From: Xanthomonas arboricola
Lineage (GTDB): Bacteria; Pseudomonadota; Gammaproteobacteria; Xanthomonadales; Xanthomonadaceae
Direction: 5' to 3'
Assembly: GCF_003353015.1 (NCBI RefSeq)
Contig: NZ_QREM01000009.1
Coordinates: 492,716 to 556,715, forward strand
DNA length: 64,000 nt
The number at the start of each line of letters is the position of its first letter. Position 1 is the stretch's first letter. A program made the translations under genes and the position numbers. Below the pieces are notes generated by a model. The model saw only the letters and a program-made list of their open reading frames with translations. It was not told the DNA's origin and did no database searches. Positions 36,134-44,197 of the stretch are shown in pieces.

Positions 36134-37717
36134 TTACGTTCCCGCAGAGCAAGAAGTCATGTGCTCTACGGCAGCTGTCACCACACCATCCGCATCTTTG
36201 ACAGTTGTTTTCCATTTGAAGCTTGCCGCGGGTTTGGTGCTTGGAGCATCGCAGTAATACGTGGGGGTGACCACGTTATCAACCGCCTTTGTGAAAGAGT
36301 TTGTTTTACTACCGCACGTCCAGGTTGACGGACAGCTGACAGGAACAGTCACCACAGTGACCGGAAACCGTGGATGACCCTGAAGTGTGACTGGCACAGG
36401 GAACCGAACCCGAAACTTGCCGGAGGCCGTGGGGATGGATGCAATCTTGAAGGGCAAGCATGTGGTCTCACCTGCCTTAAATGTTCTATAACCCTTTTCA
36501 ACACCACGCATGGCAGCAGCACGGAATACGGAATTACGCAGGGCGATCGAATCATCTGCGTTGGTGTGAAATCCCACCTCTATCAAAGCCGTTGGCATGG
36601 CGGCTACTCTGACCTCACCGTAGCTTGCACCGTCTCTTACACCCGGTCGGATGGGGTAGGTGGAGTAAGCGGGGAGTTGACGAATTTGCTCGGTGACGTA
36701 ACAGAGAATATTTTGCCCCAACTGATTCGACGCGCTGTCGTCTACGTTTGCAATGACTGTGGCACCGCGTGCGCTTGTGTTGGTGCTGGCATCGGTGTGG
36801 AGAGAAATCAGTGTGTCTGCGTTGATGTAATTTGCATATTCAGGCCGTGCACGGATGTCATCGTCGTATTCTCGCAAATTGGCTCGGTCGGGCTGTTTCC
36901 GGTCAGGCGAGCCATTTGGAAATTTATTCCAAATGGTTGCACCCAGTGCTGGATAGAGTCTTTTCAGGTAATAGCGAGCACCGAGAGCAGCCCAAGCCAA
37001 CCCGCTTTCCGGGTCGACATTGGTGTTGCCTATGTCGCGCGTGTGCTTGATGCTCGTTGCAGTGTTGGCACTTCTTTCGGTCAACAGACTCGCCAGCATT
37101 GAAGAATAGCCGGGCGTGACAACGTCTTCGTAAATATCAGTTGTCCCAACATAGAGCGTTGGCCGCTGATAGCGCCATGTCTCATCCTCGTGGTTGAGAT
37201 ATTTGCCATGCCCTGGATTTAAGACGACAAGTCCTTCAACAGGAACAGCAGCCGCATCTACGCTCGCTCTCTTCTTTTTCAGATGCTCCGGAGGGTAGAT
37301 CTCGTTGAGGTTCTTTCCCCCAATACGCACCCGGATGTATCGAAACTTTACGACGCCTTCGATCAATTCGTAACCTTCGTTCTCGACCTCTCGCACCTTC
37401 TCGCCGAATCCCTCTGTGAACTCAGAGATCCCCCTCGGCAAATATCCAGAATCAAGGTCAATCCAGACAATGCCCGCCTGGATGTCAGGCGTCACTTTGA
37501 CGAGCACCTGCTTGGCTTGGGTGGGCAAGCGCTCTTGCTGATCCACAAACTGCTGCAACGCTGGCTCAATCTCTTTAGCAATGGATTGACTATTCTTTGC
37601 ACTAAGCACCGGTAGTTCGGGATTTTCCTGGGCGACGGCACCGAAGCTGAAAAGACAGCTCAGCGTCACGCCCACTACACACGTCACCAACGTCTTTCCA
37701 TGTCTTGCGCGCATCAT
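36134..37717 (-). CDS. Secreted N-acetylmuramoyl-L-alanine amidase (Amidase_3 type)
   Basis: 527 residues. A signal peptide (VTCVVGVTLSCLFSFGAVAQ) directs it to the periplasm. The Amidase_3 fold spans about 170-400, with the zinc and catalytic residues in VVLNPGHGKY, NADTLISLHTDAS and TALIEVGFHTNADD. It should cut the amide bond between muramic acid and the peptide in peptidoglycan. Unusual are the long N-terminal extension (about 30-165) and a Cys-containing C-terminal region (CPSTWTCGS, YYCDAP, TSC) after the catalytic domain. It is free-standing island cargo; it could serve cell-wall attack, remodelling or transfer. Confidence 0.85.
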   Translation of the reverse strand: MMRARHGKTLVTCVVGVTLSCLFSFGAVAQENPELPVLSAKNSQSIAKEIEPALQQFVDQQERLPTQAKQVLVKVTPDIQAGIVWIDLDSGYLPRGISEFTEGFGEKVREVENEGYELIEGVVKFRYIRVRIGGKNLNEIYPPEHLKKKRASVDAAAVPVEGLVVLNPGHGKYLNHEDETWRYQRPTLYVGTTDIYEDVVTPGYSSMLASLLTERSANTATSIKHTRDIGNTNVDPESGLAWAALGARYYLKRLYPALGATIWNKFPNGSPDRKQPDRANLREYDDDIRARPEYANYINADTLISLHTDASTNTSARGATVIANVDDSASNQLGQNILCYVTEQIRQLPAYSTYPIRPGVRDGASYGEVRVAAMPTALIEVGFHTNADDSIALRNSVFRAAAMRGVEKGYRTFKAGETTCLPFKIASIPTASGKFRVRFPVPVTLQGHPRFPVTVVTVPVSCPSTWTCGSKTNSFTKAVDNVVTPTYYCDAPSTKPAASFKWKTTVKDADGVVTAAVEHMTSCSAGT

Positions 37718-38262
37718 GCACCTTCCCTTGTTTCCTAACTTTTTGACCTCCGAACGAGAGGCCTTCGTTCCCCTGCTCCTTTTTTTCGATGTGCCTTAAA
37801 CCATTTACCGCAAACAAGCGTCCCCGGAATGACAGGCCGTGCGCATGCTTGCGAGCCCGTCGATGCAACCAGGAATCGATACGTGCCTCGCTCAGTCCTC
37901 CATCCCTGTTTTGCGTCTGATGGACAGGCAGTCGACCAAGAATCCTGCCGAAAGCAGCTAAAGAACAAGAGTGTCCATTCGGTCAAGTGCTGGAGCATAG
38001 CTCAGCTTGAGGAGCTTCGGATGGTCACTAGCCGCTGCCCATGCACGGGATCTCTACTCTAGATACTTTGGTTGCCGGCTTGACGCTGCTCAAGCGTCGC
38101 GCGGGGTGAGCGACCATCGGTCCCGCGTCCGGCAAAGTCAGGCTGCGCTGCAGGCGTTCCGTGGCCTATAGGCCTGACACCCCTTGGGCTGTCAGGAAGT
38201 TCTGAGTCACGCGGCGCTGTCGCCCTACGCGATTGAAACCCGGCTTGGCCGAGGCCGCGGGG
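37718..38262. other. Intergenic stretch upstream of the amidase
   Basis: About 545 bp hold the amidase promoter region and repeat copy B (38085-38205). No gene is supported; the open frames are short and overlap on both strands. Confidence 0.4.
38085..38205. repeat. Dispersed intergenic repeat, copy B
   Basis: This is the best-preserved copy: GCTGCTCAAGCGTCGCGC, GGGTGAGCGACCAT, then GCGTCCGGCAAAGTCAG, then a palindrome GGCCTATAGGCC and TGTCAGGAAGTTCTGAG. It is shared with copies A and C. Confidence 0.65.
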
Positions 38263-38375
38263 CTCATTGCGGACGGGTCTTCAAAGGCACCCCGATTCCA
38301 AGACCGGTAGCGCCAGGCACGACATCCTCCAAGAACATGGTTCGCGGGCTCGGTAGGCTGCGCCCTTTGAATACC
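38263..38375 (-). pseudogene. Fragment duplicating the 3' end of the gene at 39625-40083
   Basis: The plus-strand sequence GGACGGGTCTTC...CCGATTCCAAGACCG.TAGCGCCA.GGCACGACATCCTCC is found here and at 39631-39692 with few differences. On the minus strand it encodes WRYRSWNRGAFEDPS, against WRYRSWNRGAYEDPS in the intact gene. The rest of the gene is absent. It is a relic of a duplication or recombination. Confidence 0.7.
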
Positions 38376-38383
38376 TGAGCGCA

Positions 38384-39127
38384 TCAAGGCATACGTTCAA
38401 AAAGTAGCGTGTCGCGCTGACCCTTGACGAAGATCGAAAGCGTCGCGCTGCCATCCGGACGAATCTGCATGGTGGCTTGGCTGTCGCTGAGCTGACGGCA
38501 ATATCCGCGATCATTCGCGACGACCCATGTGGTCAACGCCCCATCGACGCGACCGGCGTATCGCAATTCCACTTGACAATCCCTAGGAGCGCCATAGCGC
38601 AGGCGACCAAGCACATCCCCAGGCCGGACGCTGGCCGCAACAATCTCTAACTGTGCGCTGATAAGGCCCGCAGCTCGCCAGCGACCGGCTTCAGCCACCC
38701 CTTCCTTTTTCTGGTCCAGGGTTATGACCAAAGGCTGCTCATGTCCCAGCAGTGTGAGCTCTATACTCTCTGCTGTCTCGTCCATCACCCTAAGCTGAGC
38801 CTGTTTACCGGTCTGCGCGTCGCAGAACTTGCCCCCGTTACGGGACGTCAGCGTGTAAGCATCGTTCTGCGCCCGCAATTCCAGGGCACAGTTGAAGGGC
38901 GGCCCAAACCGCAAGTCCCCAACCTGGGGGCCGCTGCCGCCTGTCGCGCGCTCACTCAAGCGGACATAAACCGGGCCCGCGGCCCCGCTAGCGGGCAGGA
39001 TTCCGCGCCAATCACCGGCTGGAATGCCGTCAGCCGGAGCTGCCTGAGTTACAGCTGACGTTAGACAGCTCGCTAGGAGCAACGCCACGAGGGAGATGTG
39101 CTTAGGATGTTTGCCTTGACTAGACAT
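38384..39127 (-). CDS. Secreted hypothetical protein with an internal two-fold repeat
   Basis: 247 residues. A signal peptide (SLVALLLASCLTSAVTQAAP) ends near residue 30. The mature protein contains two related halves: VGDLRFGPPFNCALELR...GGKFCDAQTGKQAQLRV and LGRLRYGAPRDCQVELRY...DRGYCRQLSDSQATMQI. Each has one Cys after the first strand and one before the last, so each half probably forms a small beta domain with a disulphide. No known family is recognised. The export and disulphides suggest an envelope function such as an inhibitor or immunity protein, which is a guess. Confidence 0.7.
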   Translation of the reverse strand: MSSQGKHPKHISLVALLLASCLTSAVTQAAPADGIPAGDWRGILPASGAAGPVYVRLSERATGGSGPQVGDLRFGPPFNCALELRAQNDAYTLTSRNGGKFCDAQTGKQAQLRVMDETAESIELTLLGHEQPLVITLDQKKEGVAEAGRWRAAGLISAQLEIVAASVRPGDVLGRLRYGAPRDCQVELRYAGRVDGALTTWVVANDRGYCRQLSDSQATMQIRPDGSATLSIFVKGQRDTLLFERMP

Positions 39128-39624
39128 TGGTGCCTCTTACCGGCTTCAGCAGGATGGAATGATCAATGACGCCTTGTTCCGCACACTGCCAGCGGCAACC
39201 AGGCGACATGTATATCGTGATCATAAATGACCTTTGGGACCGAGACCTCTAGCAGAAATTTCAAAGCAATCTTCCCGCACCAAGCGCAAGACGCTCCGTG
39301 CGAGCTTGGCTCTGAAAAGCCGAGGCTTGATGGGCAATTCCATTGGCACGCCGCCACCCAAGCCCAGGACGCAACTATCCTCTCCCATAGAGCTTTCATA
39401 CCCCAGACCCGCCGCCAAGCCTGACAATGAGAGCTGATCGAAGCCGACAAGATGCCGCTCAAGCGTCGCGCGAGATGAGGCACCGTTGGCCCCGCATCCG
39501 GCAAAGTCAGAGTGTGGAGCGATGCTCCATAGGTCCCGAGCCCTCCTCGACATCAGCAGATCCTGAGCAAAGTAATCGTGTCCCTCACTCAGTTGCTCCG
39601 ACACATCCGAAGCCAAGCTGATCA
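39128..39624. other. Intergenic stretch with repeat copy C
   Basis: About 500 bp lie between two minus-strand genes. It contains repeat copy C. A long minus-strand frame exists here (39221 onward), but its sequence does not look like a real protein and it has no ribosome site. Confidence 0.4.
39454..39520. repeat. Dispersed intergenic repeat, copy C (partial)
   Basis: GCCGCTCAAGCGTCGCGCG...ATCCGGCAAAGTCAGAG is a diverged and shorter version of copies A and B; the TGTCAG.AAGTTCT end is not found. Confidence 0.55.
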
Positions 39625-40083
39625 TTATTCGGACGGGTCTTCGTAGGCACCACGATTCCAAGACCGATAGCGCCAAGGCACGACATCCTCCAGAAACGTG
39701 ATCTGCGGGCTCGGCAGTGTGCCTAGCGATACCAAGCTGCTCTTCAGCCGCTCCGCGTGCGCCTGCGGCACGAATAACCAAGGTCTGACCGACCACTCAG
39801 CTGGCACCCCGCTGTCACGCACCAATGCTGCCTTTACCCCGTCCCAGTGTTCGTCCCAGGCTCTCAGCCGACCGAGCAGCGACGGCGCCCTGGACGCATA
39901 GGTGATTTCGCATAGGTAGGCGGCCTGCTCTTTGAAGCTCACGGCCACAGCATCGCAATACCAATGCGGGCCACTAGTGTCCGGATTGGCCCCTTCATTG
40001 AGCTGGATGCAGCACTGGCTGTTGACGAACAGCGCGCGGTCGGCGCGGAGATATTCCAATACCACGCCCTCGAAGTGATCCAT
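39625..40083 (-). CDS. Hypothetical protein, possibly nuclease-like
   Basis: 152 residues, MDHFEGVVLEYLRADRALFVNSQ..., preceded by GGAGTTAACTAAC. The middle reads HWYCDAVAVSFKEQAAYLCEITYA: a D...E-x-T layout between two beta strands that vaguely recalls a PD-(D/E)XK core with Thr in place of Lys. That similarity is weak. The C-terminal 15 residues are duplicated at 38263-38375. The function is unknown. Confidence 0.65.
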   Translation of the reverse strand: MDHFEGVVLEYLRADRALFVNSQCCIQLNEGANPDTSGPHWYCDAVAVSFKEQAAYLCEITYASRAPSLLGRLRAWDEHWDGVKAALVRDSGVPAEWSVRPWLFVPQAHAERLKSSLVSLGTLPSPQITFLEDVVPWRYRSWNRGAYEDPSE

Positions 40084-40442
40084 GTTAGTTAACTCCTGTC
40101 TTCGGCTGCATCATCTACCGAAATAATACTAACATCCGAGCAAACCATTTAGGAACAGTACACCTTAAAAGCTAACATAAAGACTGCTTTAGTTAGCCTA
40201 TTTGCATTAAACAGTACAGTAATGACAGGGTAAATCACTCTAAATTATTCCCCAGCACGCCGCTAAACCATTGAATTACATGAGACTTCCGCACTTAAAC
40301 CAGACAGAATAATTTTGGTGGAAGTTCGAGCCAGCCCTTCACGGTAGAGTTTGCTTCAAGCAAAGTAAAAAACTGCCCTTTTTGATTGACGAATTTCTGG
40401 GCTGTTTTATCACTACTTCCATTGTTCCAATGGAAGCAAGCC
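40084..40442. other. AT-rich divergent intergenic region
   Basis: About 360 bp, clearly more AT-rich than the surroundings (TTAGTTAGCCTATTTGC, TCTAAATTATTCC). It separates the 39625-40083 gene from the integrase and probably holds promoters for both, and perhaps recombination sites of the second element. No gene is recognised. Confidence 0.45.
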
Positions 40443-41834
40443 GTGTCATCTACAGTCCAGCAACAGCTCCGCGATTACATCACCGCCCCCTTCGGTCTCC
40501 TGCAAATAAAGGATGTCCATGTTGGGAACGTCCGGGCCTCCGAAATCAACATCACGGGCCGCGAAGCCGCCATTCACGCACTGGAGCTCTTCGACCGCGC
40601 GGATGAGCGCTCTCGGAGGGTGCGCCTCAGCAAGAGCCGGACGCTCTATCCCGAGCCCCTGCCCCTCGGCTCCCCTGCTCGGCTGCTCTCGGTCGAGATC
40701 TCGGACTACTTAGGCCACCGCGACCGCTGCTGCCTCGCCAAAGAGACCATCGATGCCACGGCTCGCACACTGAAGCTTCTACGGATTGCCTGCGGCGACA
40801 TTCCTGTTTCCCGCATCGACCACGCTCACATCTACAAGCTCTGGGACCTGATGCGTTGGGCGCCGCCACTTCTGCTGTCCGATCCCAAGTATCGGGACTA
40901 CACGTTCGAGCAGGCGGTTGCCCTTGGTAAGGAACTTGGCGTGTCGCCACCTGCTCCTGCCACGCTTGAGAAGCACAGGAGGTTCTTGGTGTCTTTCTTC
41001 GGCAAGCTGGTGAAGGCCAAAGCCATTTCCATGTCGCCGATGGACGCGTTCCCGGAAATCAAGAAGGACCTAGTAGTGGACACGAACAAGCCCGAGCGCT
41101 TGTTCGACGAGGAAGAGCTTCAGCGCATCTTTTCACCCAAGACATTTCCGGCCTGGGCCAAAAAGTATCCCCATCGGTGGTGGCTGCCCATGATCTCGCT
41201 TTACACCGGCGCGCGCATCAACGAGCTCGCCCAACTAAAAGTCGCTGACATCGTCGAAGAGGCCAAGGTCTGGTGTATCCGCATCCAGAAAACGGTCGAC
41301 GCCGATCTCAGGCATAAGGATCGAAACAGGAGCCGTCAAAGCCTGAAAGGCAAAGCAGCAGTTCGCACGCTGCCCATCCCCAAGCCACTCCTCGATGTCG
41401 GCTTCTTGGACTTCCTGGAGGACATCAAGGCTTGCGGGCACCCTCGCCTCTTCCCCCACCTCTCTGCAGGCGTCAACCGGGAGACTGGAGAGACCAACGC
41501 GCGCTACAGCCAAGGCGCGGTGAACCAGTTCAGCAGCTACATGAAGACCTTGGGCTTCGGAAAGGGCATCGGCGCTCACGCCTTCCGCCACACCCTTGCC
41601 ACCGAGCTTCACCACAAGAACGTGTCCGACCAAGACATCGCCCTCATCACCGGCCACTCGCTGCGGAAGAACGTGCCAGTCCTGCACGACGCGTATTTCC
41701 ACAAGAAGCCCAAGCTCGCTAGGGCCACGCAGATCAGGATCCTTGCGAAATACAAGCCCCCGGTCGAGCTGCCTAAGTATGAGCGGGGACAGTTTTCGGA
41801 GTGCTTGGCGGACCCGGCGAAGTTCTATCCGTAA
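40443..41834 (+). CDS. Site-specific tyrosine recombinase (second integrase)
   Basis: About 463 residues. The catalytic residues are complete: Arg in YTGARINELAQL, His-x-x-Arg in AHAFRHTLATELH, the second His in ALITGHSLRKNV and the Tyr in LHDAYFHKKP. The N-terminal half is a core-binding and arm domain. The start is uncertain: GTG at 40443 after GGAAGC gives MSSTVQQQL, and a TTG at 40386 would add 19 residues. It differs from the integrase at the tRNA, so it marks a second element nested in the island. The Kiwa-like pair converges on it. Confidence 0.88.
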   Translation: MSSTVQQQLRDYITAPFGLLQIKDVHVGNVRASEINITGREAAIHALELFDRADERSRRVRLSKSRTLYPEPLPLGSPARLLSVEISDYLGHRDRCCLAKETIDATARTLKLLRIACGDIPVSRIDHAHIYKLWDLMRWAPPLLLSDPKYRDYTFEQAVALGKELGVSPPAPATLEKHRRFLVSFFGKLVKAKAISMSPMDAFPEIKKDLVVDTNKPERLFDEEELQRIFSPKTFPAWAKKYPHRWWLPMISLYTGARINELAQLKVADIVEEAKVWCIRIQKTVDADLRHKDRNRSRQSLKGKAAVRTLPIPKPLLDVGFLDFLEDIKACGHPRLFPHLSAGVNRETGETNARYSQGAVNQFSSYMKTLGFGKGIGAHAFRHTLATELHHKNVSDQDIALITGHSLRKNVPVLHDAYFHKKPKLARATQIRILAKYKPPVELPKYERGQFSECLADPAKFYP

Positions 41835-42007
41835 CGTTGGCCGACGTCATATGCTCATACCGGTGGGATCCTACGCTGGCGCTAGCTCATCCAGGTTTCC
41901 AGTTCGATAAGGACTGGCCTCTGCACTGCCGACGGTTGACCCCCAGGAACTCCACTGAGCCGGGGGCTGCCGCTGTCTAATCACGCCAAGCTCTCAGGCT
42001 GCGGTTA

Positions 42008-42937
42008 TCACTCAACCGCGTCGACGCGATGGCCGTTTGGCACGTCATACATAATGGCGGTGATCTCGCTGATCAGGCGCTGGTCCAAGAGTAGCTTCAT
42101 GATTACCGCAGCAGTTTCCTTGGTAGGAATGATCAGGCCGTCTTTGTCGAACTGCACTCCCCATTGGTATTTTTCACACACTTCGCGCAGCGCACCCAAA
42201 TACTTCGGATTGTCGTAGAGCTTGCGTTCTTGGATGACCGCCATGCGACGCAAATGAGTGCCATTGCTGCCGACATATGTGACCAGAGGAGCCATGTCTG
42301 TAAACAGAGATACGAACTGCTTCTCGTCCTGAAGCTCACCAAACGCATTCACGAAGCCTGCGCGATACCTCATCATTGACTCGAAGGCACGTTTATTGCC
42401 TATAAGCAGCGCTTCGTCCAAGGCGAACAGATCGAATCCCGGTTCCAAGGTGAAATCCACCCCCTCCACGGCGCTCAGCTCGCCATTTTGGAACAGCATA
42501 TTGACGACCCCTTTCCTCCGATATGCGGTTTTCCAAGTAGCCGGAGAGCGGCGCAACGCATACAACACGCGCTCTTCCTGGGAGAACTTCACTAGATAGC
42601 CTATCGCGTTCTTCAGCTGATCCTTGCTTTCGATGGCGTGCTCGAGCTCTGGGCGATCCACGAGCGCCTGAAGTAAGGCAAAGTCGGTCTCGATCGCAGA
42701 GACAGAAAGGCAGCCATTTTCCGTGGGCTGGGCCAAGTGGCCGTAGGGAATCCACTCGGTCATCATTGCCCTTTCCGCCTTAGCAAAGTTACGTAACGCG
42801 TCTTCTAAAGCGGCGTCGATACGGACAAAGCTGGCGGAGAACCGGTCCGCCTTCGTGCTGGACTTAAAGACCCACAAATGGACCCCGGCACTGTCGAGGT
42901 CGAATTCCTGTAGCGCCTGCAATGCTTGATCGGTCAT
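42008..42937 (-). CDS. kwaB: KwaB-like (DUF4868) protein of a Kiwa defence pair
   Basis: 309 residues. The central part (KTAYRRKGVVNMLFQNGELSAVEGVDFTLEPGFDLFALDEALLIGNKRAFESMMRYR, about 138-195) has the layout of the DUF4868 domain of KwaB. KwaB is the DNA-associated soluble partner of the Kiwa anti-phage system. Its ATG overlaps the stop of the upstream membrane-protein gene (ATGA), as expected for kwaA-kwaB. The recognition is by pattern and gene pairing, without a search. Confidence 0.75.
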   Translation of the reverse strand: MTDQALQALQEFDLDSAGVHLWVFKSSTKADRFSASFVRIDAALEDALRNFAKAERAMMTEWIPYGHLAQPTENGCLSVSAIETDFALLQALVDRPELEHAIESKDQLKNAIGYLVKFSQEERVLYALRRSPATWKTAYRRKGVVNMLFQNGELSAVEGVDFTLEPGFDLFALDEALLIGNKRAFESMMRYRAGFVNAFGELQDEKQFVSLFTDMAPLVTYVGSNGTHLRRMAVIQERKLYDNPKYLGALREVCEKYQWGVQFDKDGLIIPTKETAAVIMKLLLDQRLISEITAIMYDVPNGHRVDAVE

Positions 42938-43518
42938 GGATCCCTCATTAGATAAACGTCCTGTATCTCTTCCGCCATCTGAATGCTGGGCACAAGCGGG
43001 CCCTTTTTCAAGACTCGAACCATCCTGATCGCACCGCTTTGACCCAAACCTACCTTGACCTCGTAGAGCTTCCACCCCAGCACGATCAACAAAGGGTTCA
43101 TCAGAATCTGGCCAGAACGATAAGTGATGAGGAAGAGCACAACCCAAAAGACCAAGAAGCCGCCGAGCTTTTGGGGATCAGCATAGCTAAGCCCCATAAA
43201 AGACACCACGTAAGGAAGCACGTAGTTGATCAGGTCATTGGGAATCGCCTTGACCTCTTGCACGTGCACGCGATGCGGGAGACGAACCGAGCGCAGTGCA
43301 ACCACCATCAAAAGCAACGCCCCAAAAGTCACCGCTACAGTCCCCCACGCCAACCACGGATGGGCAAGGATCTGGAACTGGCAATTCCATTGCCCTTTCC
43401 AACCGCATAGTGGTGCCTTCCAGTATTTGGTGGCGATGTCTTGAACCATCAAAATAACAGCTAAAGGCAGGTAGGAACCTAGAAAAAGCAACACCGCTGA
43501 CCAAAACTGGAACTGCAT
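42934..43518 (-). CDS. kwaA: KwaA-like membrane protein of a Kiwa defence pair
   Basis: 194 residues with four hydrophobic helices (about 5-25, 50-75, 103-118 and 125-150) and a soluble C-terminal tail. KwaA is the four-helix inner-membrane sensor of Kiwa, thought to notice phage attachment and act with KwaB. The start at 43518 is preceded by AAGGAAGGAG at good spacing; the longer frame start at 43569 is rejected. It lies directly before the kwaB-like gene with a 4-bp overlap. Confidence 0.75.
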   Translation of the reverse strand: MQFQFWSAVLLFLGSYLPLAVILMVQDIATKYWKAPLCGWKGQWNCQFQILAHPWLAWGTVAVTFGALLLMVVALRSVRLPHRVHVQEVKAIPNDLINYVLPYVVSFMGLSYADPQKLGGFLVFWVVLFLITYRSGQILMNPLLIVLGWKLYEVKVGLGQSGAIRMVRVLKKGPLVPSIQMAEEIQDVYLMRDP

Positions 43519-43747
43519 GCATTCGGCTCCTTCCTTCATTGACACCATTGTCTCGAATGCGGTTCGCACAGCATGAGAAGCTACTCTAGCTGTAAGCCGA
43601 GGAGCCAGCCTTTAGCTCTCGATCTGAAAGTCGGAGCCTTTGGGGATGCAATGGCACAGCCCTATCGTGTGCAACGGCGCCGTCCTGACTTTCAATGGCA
43701 GGCCGACACGTAGGCAATGTAACCAAGAGGGACTGGAGCATCGCTCT

Positions 43748-44086
43748 TCAGCGATGCTGCGTGGGGAGCAAGTCCTTCACAAGGTTCAGAGCCTCGCGCT
43801 GCTTCGCCGCCGGCAGTTGGGACACCACAAGAATCACCTCGGCCAGAAGGTCTGACGTCGCATGAAAGTAGGCCACCGGCAAGTCCAGCGCCTTTGCTAA
43901 GGCCTCAGCCGTCGCAGGGTCCGGGTCATGTTGCCCCGTCTCGTAGCGGCTCACGCGGGTGGCTCCGGACACCGAGTCCACCATCCCAATGCGTTCGGCC
44001 AGCTCGGCCTGGGTCCAGCCCATGGCCATCCGCGCATGGCGCAGACGCTTGCCATAGACCGTGGCCGGTGTCTTGGGTTTGGGCAT
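43748..44086 (-). CDS. XRE-family helix-turn-helix regulator
   Basis: 112 residues. The Cro/C1-type helix-turn-helix is at about 13-70: YGKRLRHARMAMGWTQAELAERIGMVDSVSGATRVSRYETGQHDPDPATAEALAKAL. A short helical tail (LLAEVILVVSQLPAAKQREALNLVKDLL) may form a dimer. It is divergent from the secreted-protein operon starting at 44198 and probably controls it and itself through the 111-bp region between them. Confidence 0.88.
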   Translation of the reverse strand: MPKPKTPATVYGKRLRHARMAMGWTQAELAERIGMVDSVSGATRVSRYETGQHDPDPATAEALAKALDLPVAYFHATSDLLAEVILVVSQLPAAKQREALNLVKDLLPTQHR

Positions 44087-44170
44087 CGAGAAGATTGCAC
44101 GAAAGCTGAATTCCCTCAGTGTGCCGCTTGGAAGCGGGCTTCTCATCTGCGATTATCGTAAATGCTGCCA

Positions 44171-44181
44171 GACCGGCGGTC
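44171..44181. promoter_or_regulatory. Short palindrome, possible operator
   Basis: GACCG-G-CGGTC is a perfect dyad 16 bp before the ATG of the 44198 gene and within the region shared with the divergent XRE regulator. It is a candidate operator only. Confidence 0.3.
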
Positions 44182-44197
44182 TACAGGGGCTTTTCGT

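Noticed and set aside
35881-39520. Calling the three dispersed repeats integron attC sites
   Set aside because: The layout is suggestive, but I cannot find paired RYYYAAC/GTTRRRY cores and no integron integrase is in the window.
39221-39796. 191-residue minus-strand frame between two cargo genes
   Set aside because: It runs through dispersed repeat copy C and into the 39625-40083 gene in another frame, has no ribosome site and does not look like a folded protein.
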